A stretch of DNA of 64,000 bases from Filobasidium wieringae (Eukaryota > Basidiomycota > Tremellomycetes > Filobasidiales > Filobasidiaceae), in NCBI GenBank assembly GCA_001600055.1, contig BCIV01000018.1:124001-188000 (forward strand), written 5' to 3'. Both the position numbers and the translations under genes were made by a program. A model generated the notes under the pieces. That model ran no database searches, was not told the origin of the DNA, and saw only the letters and a program-made list of their open reading frames with translations. Shown piece after piece: positions 11,999-27,853 of the stretch (within the stretch, counting starts at the first letter, position 1; every line of letters begins with the position of its first letter).

Positions 11999-14195
11999 TC
12001 AACTGACGACTGCCGACGCGACTGCGGTGGCAACTCCCCTCCTTCTCCTAGTCTCAATCTGCCCGCCGCTGATAGCGTGCTCAGCTTCAGCACGTAAGCG
12101 CATGGTTTCGAGGTCTGCTTCCCCGTCACCGACTTCACCATCACATCCAATGATAGCGCGTTCGCGGACTATTTGCCAAACCTTTCTCCTTGCGCGCCCT
12201 ACATTTGCTAATCGCTCGCGAATCTCTTCGAGACGATGGACGTACTCTTGGCAGTCTGTCGTGAGCTCTCGTATCTTCTCGATCGCGCACAAAACCGACT
12301 GCTTTTGAGTCTCCGGCGTCAATCTGACGCAGGTTGTATGAGGATAGCCTGGGTGCGACAGCGGAAGATGTAATCGAGGATCGTGCGGAGAAGGCCCAAT
12401 CGTAGTAGTAAGCCCGGTTGGGGTCACGAATAGACTTTGTAGGGGGTTGAGATCCACGTTTGGATAAACGTTGACTACATCAGGATCGGCAGCCTGAGAG
12501 TCTACCGGTTCGTACGTGACCATACTCCCAGGCGGAACGAAGAATGGCTCCCCAGTGCCAAATAGGAAGGACGAGTCCAAAGCAGGCTTAGCTGAGTTTA
12601 TCTGCGAGGAGCCTTCCGCCTTAAACTTGTCGTCCGCATTGTTGTTCGTCTCCGTCTTGACGGTAGTGTCAGTGCCAAGGACACGGGCTACCTCCGACAT
12701 CGGTGCCTCGTCAGCGGCCGTAACGTCAGCGGGTTCGACCCCATCCGTCTCCATCCCTTTCGTTTGGTCATCATCCAACCGGTCGTCGTTGGCCGCGGCG
12801 GACGCAGTATGAATTCGATACTCTTGGTCTTGGACGAACTCATCGCCCGTGTTCGTCATGTGGCGCGGTACGGTTCTTCCTGCTCTCTCCATAGCTGATT
12901 GTAGCCTGCTCAGAACCCCTAGGAGACCATTCTCGCCGTCGACCAGATCATCCACGGTGCGCATCAATGCACGCTCCTTATTTGCAACTCCCAAGGTGTA
13001 TCTGATGGCCGGGGACGTGGCAAGATCTAGGTAGTTCGCTTCCACTACGAGATCTTGTCGGTTGAGATCGGCCTCTGGACCGGTGCCGATGCGAGCCAGA
13101 GTTTGGACAACGTTCGAGGGGGAACCAGGCGGAGATGGGCTTTGCAGATGGGATGGAGCGTTCGAACGCTTTCTGCGACTAGTGAGTGATGACGAGGTCT
13201 CATCCTCCCGTCGTCGATCAATTTGATTGCGCTTGAACGGTTGTCCTGCCTCCAACGCAGCAATGGGTAATGTTGCAGACAGAGCTGTTTTGAGCCGTTT
13301 CTTTAGGCGGGCTTCCTCAGCGCGCTCCTTTCGCTTCAATTCGTCACCGTAGCCGTAAGGATTTCCATAGAGATTCTCAACGACCATCGGCGACCACGCA
13401 TACATTCGACCTCTTCTTTGCAGAACAGCATCGGCTTGCAGTTTAGTTCCACGATTACCGGCAGGCACGTTGCGCGTCGGGCGTGGAAGAGATAGAGGGA
13501 GGGAATCACTGGTAGGGTCGGAAGGAGATTTGTGGTAGTCTACATAGTGAGCGGCGAGATCGTTCGAAGGGAGAGACCTGGCAGGATGTCGATTGAGCGA
13601 TTTGAATGAGCGGAATTTGTTCTCCTTCTGGCTAGACTCACTCGATCTCGATCTGCTTCTGAGACCGTGGGGGCCATCTAGCAGCTTCGTAGTCGTTACC
13701 CATCACCTGTCCATTTGCTGGTATACGGTCTCTACGAATCTGTCCTTGGCCAGTTATCGGTTGTGGCTGAACCATTGAAGGTTGTTGTGCTGGCTGATGC
13801 ATAGCTTGAGCTAAAGAAGCCGTCATACCTTGAGCAGGAGTAGGTACTGGGGCCAAATGGTGATGGTGTGGTCCTGAGGTTGTGTGGTAGGCAAGAGCCG
13901 AAGAATGAACGTAAGAAGACGAGGTAGGAGCGGTTGAACTCCCTGAAGCTTGATGTTGTGGGGGTTGAGATGCATGAGGAACAGGGCTGGCGGTAGGTTG
14001 TCCGCTATGTTGGAATGCAGACGAGTTCGGATAATTGAGAGACTGTACCGAGGCTTGTCTTGAGGTAGGTTGAACTTGTGACTGTGCAGAAGGATGATGA
14101 TGGTGGTGATGGTGGTGGTGGTGATGAGCTGAGGTAGAGGCCGGTTGGCTTTGAGGTGCATAAGACTGTCTGCTTGCCGCGAACGGCGACGTCAT
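11999..14195 (-). CDS. Rxt2-like, His/Gln-rich transcriptional regulator
   Basis: Two exons. Exon 1 (from 14195) begins MTSPFAASRQS, has an 11-His run and a Gln/Pro/Ser-rich region, and ends near QKQIEIE. A short intron of about 63 bases (GTGAGT...TGCCAG) joins it to exon 2, which carries DYHKSPSDPT and then RNVPAGNRGTKLQADAVLQRRGR. The NRG-x-KL...GR pattern resembles the Rxt2 N-terminal domain of the Rpd3L histone deacetylase complex. The rest of exon 2 is acidic and Ser-rich, with a C-terminal helical segment around IEKIRELTTDCQEYVHRLEEI. Exon 2 on its own lacks an ATG, which supports the splice. The family assignment is tentative and rests on one short motif. Confidence 0.55.
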
Positions 14196-14573
14196 GGTGT
14201 CTCGATGTATACACGCAGAGAGGGTGATAGGACGATGAGAGGAAGGGAGATGAATAGCTGCGAGTGTCTTGTGGCCTCGACGAGTGGGAGCGCAGCGATG
14301 AGCTCATGGATCAGGATCTCCCGCTCAAAGTGAATGATAACGGACTCATCACCCGCTCAGCGCAAAGTCTCATCTCTTGAGTTCTCTGTATGCGTTATTG
14401 CCATATCGTCCATGCGTTGTTATGAGTCAGCCTCGCACCTTACCCGATGACAAGCTTCGATAGCGATAATACAACGTACACATGTACACACATCATATCC
14501 AAGCACATCCAAGTACTTCATCATCACACAGGGCACCTCGAGCTTGGAGCGTTGGCATACAAAGTATAACGCA
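14196..14573. promoter_or_regulatory. Divergent region between Rxt2-like and PFK-2/FBPase-2 genes
   Basis: About 380 bases between two divergent start codons. A short CA-rich stretch (tacacatgtacacacatcat, near 14475) lies upstream of the + strand gene. No ORF with conserved content was seen. Confidence 0.35.
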
Positions 14574-18093
<3,520 letters not shown>

Positions 18094-18383
18094 TGGTCTA
18101 GGTGCAAATCCAAGTCAGGTCATGCAATATCCAGAAATGATAGTTTGAAATCATGAAATTGCTTCCGCTCACATCACATATAAGCTACCAGCTAGAACAT
18201 TGGCCATTCATAACATCAAACATATTTGCAGAGACAATCATAATATCGTAGAGCAGTGACGCCAATTTGCCAGCTAGTTATCACTCGCCGAGGGTAACAC
18301 TTCAGATTACCAGAAAGGGGGATCACAACGATTGATCCGTAACAATTCAGTCACGCACAGTTCGAAGCGATGTGACGAAATGC

Positions 18384-19948
18384 TTAATCGTCATCCTGGC
18401 TGATGGAACCGTAACCGGTTCCTGCGTTCCTGGGCTCAGTGAAGAAACCGGACATGACGACCTAATAAGACAAGATGGGAGATGAGTAGTGGCTCAAACT
18501 CGCAAAAGTTGTAAAACATACCGAATCTCCTTCAGTGTGTGAATGCGCAACCAGGAGGTAGAAGCCAAAGACGATCTTGGCAGCCTTTGGGATATGGGAA
18601 AGTTCAGCCTCCAATATGTGTGGCTGCGATGATAGCAACAACACTCACAACATCGAGAACACCGTACAGGATAACCTCGGTATCGACTGAAAGCTTTCCT
18701 TTACCTTCGGTTAAAGCGCTGCATAAAAAACTCTTCATCAGGCCAATACTAAAAGCAGTCTCTGCTTGCATGCTCACAAGATGATAGGATAACCAGTCCA
18801 GAGAACAATGATCATAAGAGCGGTAACGTTGTAAACCCTCTGAACATTGTTGGATTGAAGCTTGGCAGCTAACAACAGTTGAGTGATATCAGTGAGCGAG
18901 CTGACTCATACCTAAGCGCGCAAATGGTTTGAAACATACCGTGCCTGCCGGAGAAGACCAAAGTGAAAAGGATATAAAGGTAGAACTAGAAAATCTCGTA
19001 AATATGTATTCAATCAAGAAGACGCTAGGTTCACTCACTGCGTTGCTGACAGCGTACATCAACCATCTGGTCTTTTCACTCGAGCTGTTAAGTGCAGCAA
19101 ACAAGCCAACCAAAATCATGGCCAAGTCGGCCAAAATGAGAACGACGGTGGTGATGAGAGGAAGACCAGATAAGAGTGCAAGGTCTGCTCGAGAGAAAGG
19201 CATCAGTCAAACTCGACTGCAGCCTGAATTTATTCAGTGGTACTAACCCAGTAGCAACAAGGGGGTGGTTAAAGCTGCAATTAGGAGGGACATGTGGATT
19301 AGCATGCGTTGCTGCAACCGTCGGAGCTCCGATCCCAGGTCATTGACTTACACCAATCGATATACCTAGCATAAAAGATTTGCCTAACGACACGTGCACC
19401 GTCTGCAGCGTGGCTGAAAGAGCGCTGAACGGAAACACCCATACCCGAAGCCATGGCCAAATAACTGATCATCGCAGTCTACAAACGCCACAGTCAGTCC
19501 GTCGTATGCATGTGAACCTCCCATAATCATAACTCACTCCAAGAATAGTAGCCGTAAGCAAGTGGAAGAGACGAAGCTTCCTCTCCACCCGCTTTGCCAT
19601 GATCAATACGATCAAGAAGGAAGCCTAGGTAGGAAGAGGGCAGAGCTCAGTACGATTATCGCGCTTCGCACCAAGACGTTTACAACTAACGGTGAACAAG
19701 GCCCAAAAGACCCAAAGAGCAACTTTTCCGGTATGGTGGATGTGTTGGTAGTGGACCGGAGAATGCGGCCCGGTAGGCCCCTCATGAATGGGAGGGGGAA
19801 GAGGGGTGTGAGTAGGATGACCCCCATGATGGTGAGTATGGGTACCAGTAGGCTTAGGTCCTTCGGGTACGGTAAGCGACGACGCGGTGGGGTGAGAAGG
19901 ATTGGGGATCGTAAGGGTGGAAGCGAGAGCGTTGAAAAGGAAGTCCAT
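18384..19948 (-). CDS. Microbial (type I) rhodopsin, likely retinal-binding proton pump
   Basis: About nine exons encode a seven-helix opsin. The N-terminus is His/Pro-rich (THTHHHGGHPTH) before helix A (KVALWVFWALFT). Helix C reads ARYIDW-SLTTPLLLLD, giving the Asp85, Thr89 and Asp96 equivalents (D-T-D) of proton-pumping bacteriorhodopsins. Helix G reads YGVLDV-AAKIVFGFYLL, keeping the Schiff-base lysine that ORP/Hsp30-type fungal opsins lack. The C-terminal tail ends GYGSISQDDD. It should therefore bind retinal and respond to green/yellow light in a cell membrane. Each exon was placed by conserved helices and GT-AG borders. A TATA-like box lies about 100 bp upstream. Confidence 0.88.
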
Positions 19949-20048
19949 GGTAGCAGTCTGTGCTCAACTATTTGATGGTGGGTGTGGAACGGACGGACAG
20001 GCGAAAGGAATGAACATGGCCAGTTGCGTGCGGGTGCGGCCCGTGATC

Positions 20049-20058
20049 TTATATATAC
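20049..20058 (-). promoter_or_regulatory. TATA-like box upstream of the rhodopsin gene
   Basis: The minus strand reads TTGTATATATAAG about 100 bases upstream of the rhodopsin start codon, a plausible TATA element for a regulated gene. Confidence 0.35.
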
Positions 20059-20307
20059 AACCCTTGGCGGATTCCTTGGTATGACGCGCGAGTGGTCACC
20101 TGCGATATCGGACAGCGCCGGGATGTGACGTCAGTTCGATTGGCAGCAGAACCGCGGTACAGCACAAAGGCCGTGCAGCGAGAGTAACGTAGGTATCGGT
20201 GATGATACACATAATGTACACAACAATTCTATACACGAGCATCAGTACGGGTACTGTAGATCTAGGTCATGCTTGTTTACCAAAGCGCTCTTCCTCATGT
20301 GTTCACG

Positions 20308-22396
20308 TCAATGATCTCCTACAGGTTTGAAAACGACCGTCGTGATGTACTGGCAAGGCAACGTACCGATTAAACAACGATGTTACTAATGTGAGCGTGC
20401 AGCGCATACGTACCTTTCGTTTATAGCGAGTGGTCGTTCCTACAGCTAGAGTTCCATTCTTTATGGCAGCGGCTGTCAGGTGGTTCAAGACTACGTGATT
20501 CGGAACAGGAAGGATGGAGTTATCATCTCCAGCTGTGCCACCCACAGTACCCTCGAGCTCTTTCGGTGTCGTATTGAGTATCACTTTATCTAAGTGACGA
20601 GGCAAAGCAGGAGGAATGGGCACGGTTGCTAATAGGGTTTGTATGTTTTGGTGGTATTGCGTATACGCAGTTTGCGATAGATTGTCGGGAGGCACTTCCT
20701 TCGACCGTTCCTCGATGGTTATGAAGTTTGATAGCGCGGGGGGAATGACATCCGTCCATAAAGAAGGGTCGTCTGTTATGAAGCAAACCAATAGATCCGA
20801 AGATGATTACCAAGTTTCAAAAGGGACACTGCGAAAGCTTAATGAATTGCGCACCTTCCTCCATCTCAGCATTACTAAGCTTCTGCGCCCACTCGGCCAT
20901 CTGCCAATCTTCATTCGTTTCCGCTTTCTTGTGTAGCGGTTCAACCTGAGCGATCGCATCGTCAGCTTATCGCGTTCAGCTATTCTGTATCGAATGCCTA
21001 ACCTCGAGCCAATTGACCAGATTACCGTCCCCATCGGTTGCCGTTTGCAACTCACTACTACATCTCCAACGATCGTCAACGATAAATTTGAGCCGATGAG
21101 TTCCCGGTGGTAGGTTGAGCAACAAAGAGAAATCATGGGAGCTGAGCAACACGACATCCAATTAGCAGAAGCTTTGAGGACTGGTCACTATTTGTATCAC
21201 CTTTTATTCATCTTCAGTCTAGCTTTCCAGCCTCCACTGGCAAACGTTCCGGTGACATAAACATCTTTTCCCCCTTCGTTCCAAGTGACCAAGGTAGGGA
21301 CCGCACTGATGGCCTCATCGTCCTCTTTCTTCGCGAGGGGCTCTGCGACATCTCTATCGAATGGATCAGCCGCGAACCCTTGTATCTGAGGAGGTCGACC
21401 GATTGGTGTCTTGTCATTGATCGCCGTATTAGGCATATCGCCAGCGCTTCCATAGGCATCCAACATGTATCCCGGTGATAGAGCCTCATTATTAAGACTT
21501 TGCGAGGGAACAGGAGCTGTTACCTCTTGATTGGACGTTCCATGATGATGATGGGTAGTTACTACAGCTGGAGCGGGTCTTGCTGGAGACGGTTGTCGAG
21601 GGCCAATCGGCAGCGCACCAGAGTTCACACTCAACCTGTCGAACTGGTCCGTACGAAGTGGCGCTGTGTCCTCTGTGTGCTGTATATTGGCAAGACCTAC
21701 TCCAGAGTTTCCACCTACGGCGGGACTATGCGAGTAATTGGGCAATCCAGGGGTGGTTGGGGCACGGTTCCTAACGGAATTTACAGGAGGGAAGTATGGG
21801 TTGTCATTATCGTCCTGGACCAAATCGATTCGCCTGGTAGGCCTAGCCCCAAGTATCGGAACACCTGTCGTGATCTCGCCATTCGCGTTGCTCACATTCG
21901 CGCTGCTCATATGATCGAGCTGAGCTGAAATGGGCAAAGCATTCTTGATGGTGGAACTTGGTGAACGAGCTCTCGTCCCTGAAGTCAGACTCATTCTCTT
22001 GGCCGAACGAGGGGGAGTATTACCCAAAATGTTGTCTCCTTCATGCTTTGAAATGGGATATGAGTCGATCGGAGAAAGGGGGTTATTCTCGGGCTCAGCG
22101 ACAGGTAGCTCCAGCTCCCTACCGCTTGTAAAAGCGAGTTTGCTATTCAAATCGGGAAGTTCAAGCGACTTCCGGCGTCGCGGTGACACAGGTCGATTGG
22201 GAACAGGCGCGGTATTCTGGCTAGACGATAGTGTGGCCGACATTGTCAGGTCTGATTGCTGGGATTGAGGGATGCCATGGCGATTTTGTTGCCGGCTAGG
22301 CGTTCGAAGAGAGTGGGAAGTTGAAGCTCTTCTGGTGGGACCATTACCGCTCGTAGAACTCGATGCACCACTCTGGTTCGAGGGTGTGTTCCCCAT
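20308..22396 (-). CDS. SNF1/AMPK beta subunit (Gal83/Sip2-type)
   Basis: Starts MGNTPSNQSG at 22396; Gly2 and Ser6 fit an N-myristoylation signal. A long Ser/Pro-rich N-terminus follows. The glycogen-binding CBM48 begins at VPTLVTWNEGGKDVYVTGTF-SGGWKARLKMNK and continues over an intron with HDFSLLLNLPPGTHRLKFIVDD. The C-terminal AMPKBI domain has IPPALPRHLDKVILN, PNHVVLNHL, GTLAVGTTTRYKRK and, after a last intron, YITTVVFKPVGDH-stop. Beta subunits scaffold the SNF1 kinase with its gamma subunit and direct it in the cell; SNF1 controls the response to glucose lack. The ACT AGT ATG context and the myristoylation glycine decide the start over an upstream in-frame GTG. Confidence 0.92.
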
Positions 22397-23262
22397 ACTA
22401 GTCACTTGTAGATATCCTGCCGGGAATTCTGACGGTCTTAGTTGCGAAACTCAGTGTCGCTTTGAGACACGGAGGGAGGCGTATCGTGCCAGATGCAGTA
22501 GAAGCCGTCGCTTGAACTGCTGGCTGCTGGCTACTTGTAGATTATACAGTATATGTTTTGCTTCGCGATGCCTGAATGGTGATATCAAGAACCGTCCCGG
22601 TAAGTTGGATGAGGTGTTGATAACATAGTGGGCGCGATGGGCGGATATGGTAAGCGTAAGCTAAATAGAAAATGGGTATCACTACTACTCATTCTCGATA
22701 TCTGCCCGTGGAAAAGAGCGACACAATTAGCAATTAGCTACGAGTAAATCCTGGCTATTATTTCAAGCTTTTAAGTGGCTACTTAGTTACTGGACACTAC
22801 TGATACTACACGGGGGACACGATTAACAAAGCTGCGAAAGGTTCCACGTTGCGTCAATGGCAAATAACCACATTAATGTTGTACAAGGATCGTGATCTTC
22901 TGGTATACTTAGTACAGGATGGCAGGCTGCATCATGTTATCCGTGACAGGCCGATGACAGTTAAGTGACGTACCGTAGCTGGTAGTAGAGTAGTAATTGT
23001 AGTAATCAAGTTTAGAGATAAGCGTGAAGTCTGGCTCTCTGCTTCCAGCTGCGGCTGTCACACACGCAGATCGCTTCTCTGCTTCCGGACGCGAGGGACG
23101 TGGATGCAGCTCACCAAAGCTAAAAAGAAAGTAAAAGACGATAAAGGCAAAACAAAACTCCACCGAACATCTGCAAGCTTGCAGACGTACATCGCATCTC
23201 AACCGCATCGACCATTAGAATCGGTACTTGTTACTACGTGATACTTGAACTCGCTCTTCATC
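22397..23262. promoter_or_regulatory. Long divergent region between SNF1-beta and PRA1 genes
   Basis: About 870 bases without a supported gene. It contains CT/GA-rich and AT-rich stretches and scattered short ORFs with no conserved motif. It probably holds both promoters and 5' UTRs. No repeat or RNA gene was recognised. Confidence 0.35.
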
Positions 23263-24208
23263 ATGGATCTCGTTCTCCGTTTACCTGAAATCGCTAAGCA
23301 GTTTCGTGTGAGTATCGGTTGAAAGGCTGGAATCAATCTTAACACTGGCACTGACGTTTAAGAATCTTCTCATTGCTGGCGATAGGAGACTCGACTTTCA
23401 ACTCTTCGTCCAGTCAATGAGTTTGTATGTCGTTTTCTCTGATCGTATGACAAGTCAAGGATTCTAAACGAAAGCAACTGTATGCTCTCCAGTTCGATCA
23501 TCAAAGGCTGTCTAGGCCTGCCGATATGAACGAAACGACTTCTGTAAGGCGCTATACCTATTCTGCAGCCGAACACATACTTACGCTGATAGTGGGCTCT
23601 CAATCTTAGCGAATCTCTTACAACACCCGTTACTTCTCTGGTAACTATGGTGTTGTGATCGCGATCCTGGCCGTCTACGCCTTGTGAGCAAAGATGGATA
23701 CATCTCTTCAAACCTGGCCGATATGCTGAGTCGTTGATACCTTCTCAAAGGATCACCAATTTCCTGCTCCTAATTGCACTGGGATTCCTTATTGGAGGCT
23801 TTGCTGCTATCAATCGATTCGGTAAGTTGCGCGCTGGCTGTCGCCCAACGGAATTCCTGATCAGTCTCTCCATTTACAGCTCCAGAGCCCATGCAGGTAG
23901 GAGATCACATCGTGACTCAGAAATCTCTATACACCGCTCTTTTCGTGATCGGTAAGTTTAGATGCAAAATCATTCGTCGGCGATCAGCTTATCGTTGCCC
24001 TAAAGGTATACCGATGCTATGGTTGGCGGCGCCGTTGAGCACTTTTTTCTGGCTTGTTGGATCCAGCAGTATGTTGATCATGGGCCATGCGAGCTTGATG
24101 GAACCAGGTTTGGAGAGGTAAGTTCGACCAGGCAGGAAAAGAAGTCTTGTTATTCATGTCTAGCTTGTTTGTACATTTAGCGAGTACGGTAACGTGGAAG
24201 CTGTATGA
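23263..24208 (+). CDS. PRA1/Yip3-family prenylated-Rab acceptor
   Basis: Seven or eight small exons. The start MDLVLRLPEIAKQF joins to RETRLSTLRPVNEF, the conserved LRP..EF of PRA1 proteins, then FDHQRLSRPAD and RISYNTRYFSGNYGVVIAILAVYAL. Two long hydrophobic hairpins follow (ITNFLLLIALGFLIGGFAA and IPMLWLAAPLSTFFWLVG). The protein ends ESEYGNVEAV, an acidic tail with a C-terminal valine. PRA1/Yip3 proteins are Golgi/ER membrane proteins that bind prenylated Rab GTPases and help place them on membranes. Length and topology match the family. Confidence 0.85.
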
Positions 24209-24470
24209 TACGGAAGGATCCGTAGCCGTAGCCAAACAGGCTTACCTGACCATGACTATATTCGTATCAAGCTAGAATTAGAAATCTGTAGCTCGATTCA
24301 GGTATGGCTCCGCCCCCAGCCACTTCGATATCTCTACGAGCCGAAGCAGTTACAGGTGATCATGCGGAATGAACGTTGGTCGGAAGCTGTTTTGTTATGA
24401 AAATGTCATAGGCCCATCCCTGATCTACGCATCATCGTACAATGCCTTGTCTGTCTGAAGCTACAATCTC

Positions 24471-25369
24471 TTAGAACTTGAGCTCGTGGACCTTGTCACC
24501 CTTAGAGAGGCTGAAGGTAGACTTCAAGTACTTGGAGAGGTTCTCGACCTTCTTGATGTTGGCGAGAAGGGCAGCATCAACGGACTACGTGTCAGATCGA
24601 AGATATCAGTACGGCACGATAATTGCGGATGATCAATTTGAGCGTACCTTCTGCTCGCTCTTCCTGTCATCAGACAACAGCTTCTTCTCCTTGTTGTCTC
24701 CGAAGAACTGATCCTCCTTGCCCTCCTTTCCTGCCTTGGACTTGGTGAAATAGGCGTCGTTGACAGTCTCAGGGACAGAGACCCCGGCAAGGTCTACCTT
24801 GGTGGAGGTAGCAATAACGTAGGCCTGGCCGACACGACGAAGGGGAACTCCGTTGAGCCTGAAAGGTCCGCTAACAAGCAAGAGTCCGCTATCCAATTGC
24901 TTCAGGAAGACGACCCTCTTTCCCCTGAAACGACCAGCCAACAAGATCAAAACGGTACCGGGAGTGATAGAGGATCGAAGCTGGGTCTTTCCGGGGGTCT
25001 TTCGGGAAACCTTGGGAGCTCGAACGTCCTCGGCCTATCGAGCGCACATATAGGAACGAAATGAGCGAACGTCTTCGCCGACCTTGATCGATGTGATACC
25101 TACGGGGTAGTACTTCTGAGCCTTTTCGGTAGAGATGGTCCTCTTCTCGCCGTTCTTGGCACCACCAATAGACTTCTCAACGGTGGAAGGCTTCTCCTCC
25201 TTGGCGGAAGCGGCACCGGTCTTCTTGCCTGAGCAGAATGTTTGTTAGATTGTAATCCTCAGATAACCCGATTGACTGTTTACACACCCTTGTAGAGACC
25301 TCTCTTGGCAGCAACCTGCGAACGGGACAAACGTCCAACGTTAGGAGCGAGGGGAGCAGACCTGGCCAT
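24471..25369 (-). CDS. RPL6: 60S ribosomal protein eL6
   Basis: Starts [13 protein letters not shown] at 25369 and continues through [62 protein letters not shown] and [14 protein letters not shown], ending [14 protein letters not shown]. The KOW-like block [22 protein letters not shown] is diagnostic of eL6. Several short introns, including one early in the gene, are typical of ribosomal protein genes in this lineage. It belongs to the large cytoplasmic ribosomal subunit. A GC-rich stretch lies upstream. Confidence 0.93.
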
Positions 25370-25689
25370 CTGCAAAGCAACGTTCCGTTAGATCTCGAAC
25401 AAGACGTAAATCGATATCCTGTGCAGTCCTTAGAGCCATCCGATAGCGTTATAATAGGGTTCTTCCCATGGTACGAAGCCAGTCTCAAAGCCTCTTTATC
25501 GTACATCGCATAGCAATTCTCTTCACCAACAAGGATGTTGCGCGAGTTGTCCACGATCTCCGTTCTATTGATCCGACACTCCTACTGCCTGCTTTGGCCA
25601 GTGCTGTGTCCCTTCATTTCATCTGGTCTCTTATGCTGCAGCTTCTTCATCTAGCGCTATTTGTTCTTGATGGCTCCGGATGCACAGGA

Positions 25690-25956
25690 TCGAGACTGAA
25701 AACTAAACGCTTACTTTGTCGATTTCGAGGTTGTCGGATTCGTGAAGTGCGATTGGCGGCCTGGAACAACGTCGTCCAAATTGACGTCCTTGAAGACGAT
25801 ATCGAGGCCCAACCCAACTCGCACTTGCGGTCTGTCCGTCGGCCACCCAGCGAGCGCTCCCGCGGGCTTCCCCAGCCTCGCTCACGTCGCGCAGGCGCAG
25901 GCGCGCTTCTGTGGTGGCCGCTTGTCACTCTTCTGCTTAGAGGTAAAAGCCGACAT
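25690..25956 (-). CDS. Possible small spliced gene upstream of eL6
   Basis: On the minus strand an ATG at 25956 opens MSAFTSKQKSDKRPPQKRAC. A 52-base intron candidate (25834-25885 in window order, GTGAGC...GGACAG) leads to RVGLGLDIVFKDVNLDDVVPG and then PTTSKSTK at a GTAAGC donor near 25714. A downstream acceptor could give a very short last exon. Codon content of the second exon is protein-like and the block is markedly GC-rich compared with its surroundings. No family is recognised. It could also be 5' UTR or promoter of eL6. Confidence 0.3.
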
Positions 25957-26185
25957 CAAATCTCACGTGATTGTACGTAGAGTTTGTTGATAAAAGTAGT
26001 CATCGCGTTTCAACAGGTTGCTCCGGGCATATCAGGGAGTGCCGCAGCGTGCTAGCGTGACTGGTTCACATGGGACATATACATCTATATTTCTGCTCTA
26101 CTCGGATAGCGAAACTGAAAGATTTGTCAAGGAACTCTTGACGTATTAGGTTCGAAAAGAACAATACTCTATCTACCACATAATC

Positions 26186-27392
26186 ATGATCAGCCCATAT
26201 CATCCGAATTTTCCCGTCAATCTTGCGATTCAACCTTCTGTATCAATCTATGCGGAGGGAGACCTTGCTCCGTTCGAGCAGGAAGCAAGCATTGAGCGTT
26301 ATGGTATTGCAGGTCGCATTTGGTAAGCTTGATATGACGAACTCGGTTTAGCACTGTGTGTGTTACGAACTGGATGCAGACACAATTTAGGGACGCAACT
26401 TATCCTATCCTTTCATACCTCACCCTACCAACTCCGGAGAGTGAGCTTGAATTCTCGCCTCCCTGTTCACTGTTCCTCTCTTCTGCTGAAGGACCCAGGA
26501 CAGTCCTCGAGTTGGGATCGGGGCAATCTTTAGCAAGTCTACACTTATCTGATCAACTGCAGATACAACGATTTGGCTCGAGTGATACTTCGAAGTCAAT
26601 ACCGGACAAAATTTATCTTAGCGATTTACCTGATGTCATACCACTGTGCCAAGCCAACATCGACAAATGGCAACAAAAGCTTATCACCGGCCGAGCGCAC
26701 CAGAGCTTGGAAGTAGTTGCCCTTCCGCTCTCATGGGGAGACCAGAGAATGGCAGAAGAAGCTTGCGAGGCCATCCGAAGCGAAGGCCGCCACTGGACGC
26801 ACATCCTTTTGATTGATCTGGTATGTTCCTGATTAGGTCTATCGAGAGCAAGTCAACCTCGCTTGACAACTCCTTTTGCTAGTTTAGGTCTACTTTCCTC
26901 ATCTCTATCCTCTCCTAATGAGAACTTTACTTGAAGTCACGAACAATACTGAAGCAGAAAAGGACGCTCATGCACGCAACAAGGACAGAACTCCAGAAAT
27001 TGTCCTGTCTTGTATGTTATAGCTTGGCTATTCCGCTGGCGTAATTGACCTGAACTTGTCAATGACGTACAGATAAGACACGTAGTCTGGAATTCGAGGA
27101 GCCGTTCTTTGTGACATTAGCCCATTATTTTCAATTGACGCCACTGTTGTCTAGGAACCGAACGCGCTCAGGAATCGAAAGATGGGCGATCCATGGAATC
27201 AAGGATGAGACATACACGTATATCTTACGCCGGCGATCGGAGACTCTTACAAACGGCTGGAAAGTACCAATCAACGATAACGACCTGATGAATGGCAAGA
27301 CCAGCGAATACAGTTCTTCGTTTAGTGCACAAGGCGGAGATAGGAGCTGGGGCTGGGCGGAGATCCAGTTGGGCTCCATTGAGTGGGATTGA
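26186..27392 (+). CDS. METTL21-type (Methyltransf_16) S-adenosylmethionine-dependent protein methyltransferase
   Basis: Exon 1 starts MISPYHPNFPVNLAIQPSV and ends IAGRIW; the intron end chosen gives GRIW-DATYPILSYL, the classic W-D/E start of the fold. Motif I is TVLELGSGQS; YLSDLPDVIPLCQANI follows, then THILLIDL-VYFPHLYPLL across an intron (the post-motif D-x-VYF of METTL21/EFM enzymes). The last exon (FEEPFFVTLAHYFQL to GSIEWD-stop) completes the fold with a WGWAEIQLG strand. The family methylates lysines of elongation factors and chaperones; the substrate cannot be told from the sequence. Confidence 0.78.
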
Positions 27393-27726
27393 TACCTAGG
27401 TGTATATGTTGCTTTGCTCCGCGGCGCATACTGTACTGCCTCTATGAACTCAATTGTTCAAGCGAAAGCAACAGAACAGGCTAGCACACGCTACCAACGA
27501 ATCATCATTGAGATTGACGACGATCTGTAGCTTTGGCAGCTGTAGCAGTGACCTGAGATCTGCAGCGTGTCAAGTGTGTAGTAGCAGAGCAGTGGGAATG
27601 ACAAGTGCGGCAAGTGGATACATCAATATTATTATTACAGCAACATGCGATGAGTTTGCAACATCGCGCGATTTTCGTGTTTGTAGCGTTATTTAGCCTG
27701 ACATCTATTTTTTGCGCGTAAATCTA
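27393..27726. other. Intergenic stretch, left flank of a Tc1-like element
   Basis: No gene is seen. At 27695-27708 there is a copy of AGCCTGACATCTAT, the same 14 bases found at the right end of the neighbouring element (31722-31735). It is in direct orientation and followed by TA-containing sequence, and looks like a remnant transposon terminus. Confidence 0.5.
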
Positions 27727-27853
27727 ATTGTCAGGCTCGGTCCCGAAAACAAGAGCATATCCTAGATCTAGACTGAGGTCATCAATACCATCTATTATGC
27801 TCCATTTCCCTTTATAACACCCTCATTACTAGGTAGATAAATAATTCAACACC

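Noticed and set aside
25468..25980. 170-codon plus-strand ORF upstream of eL6
   Set aside because: Low-complexity GC-rich translation with no motif; the opposite strand has a more protein-like spliced reading.
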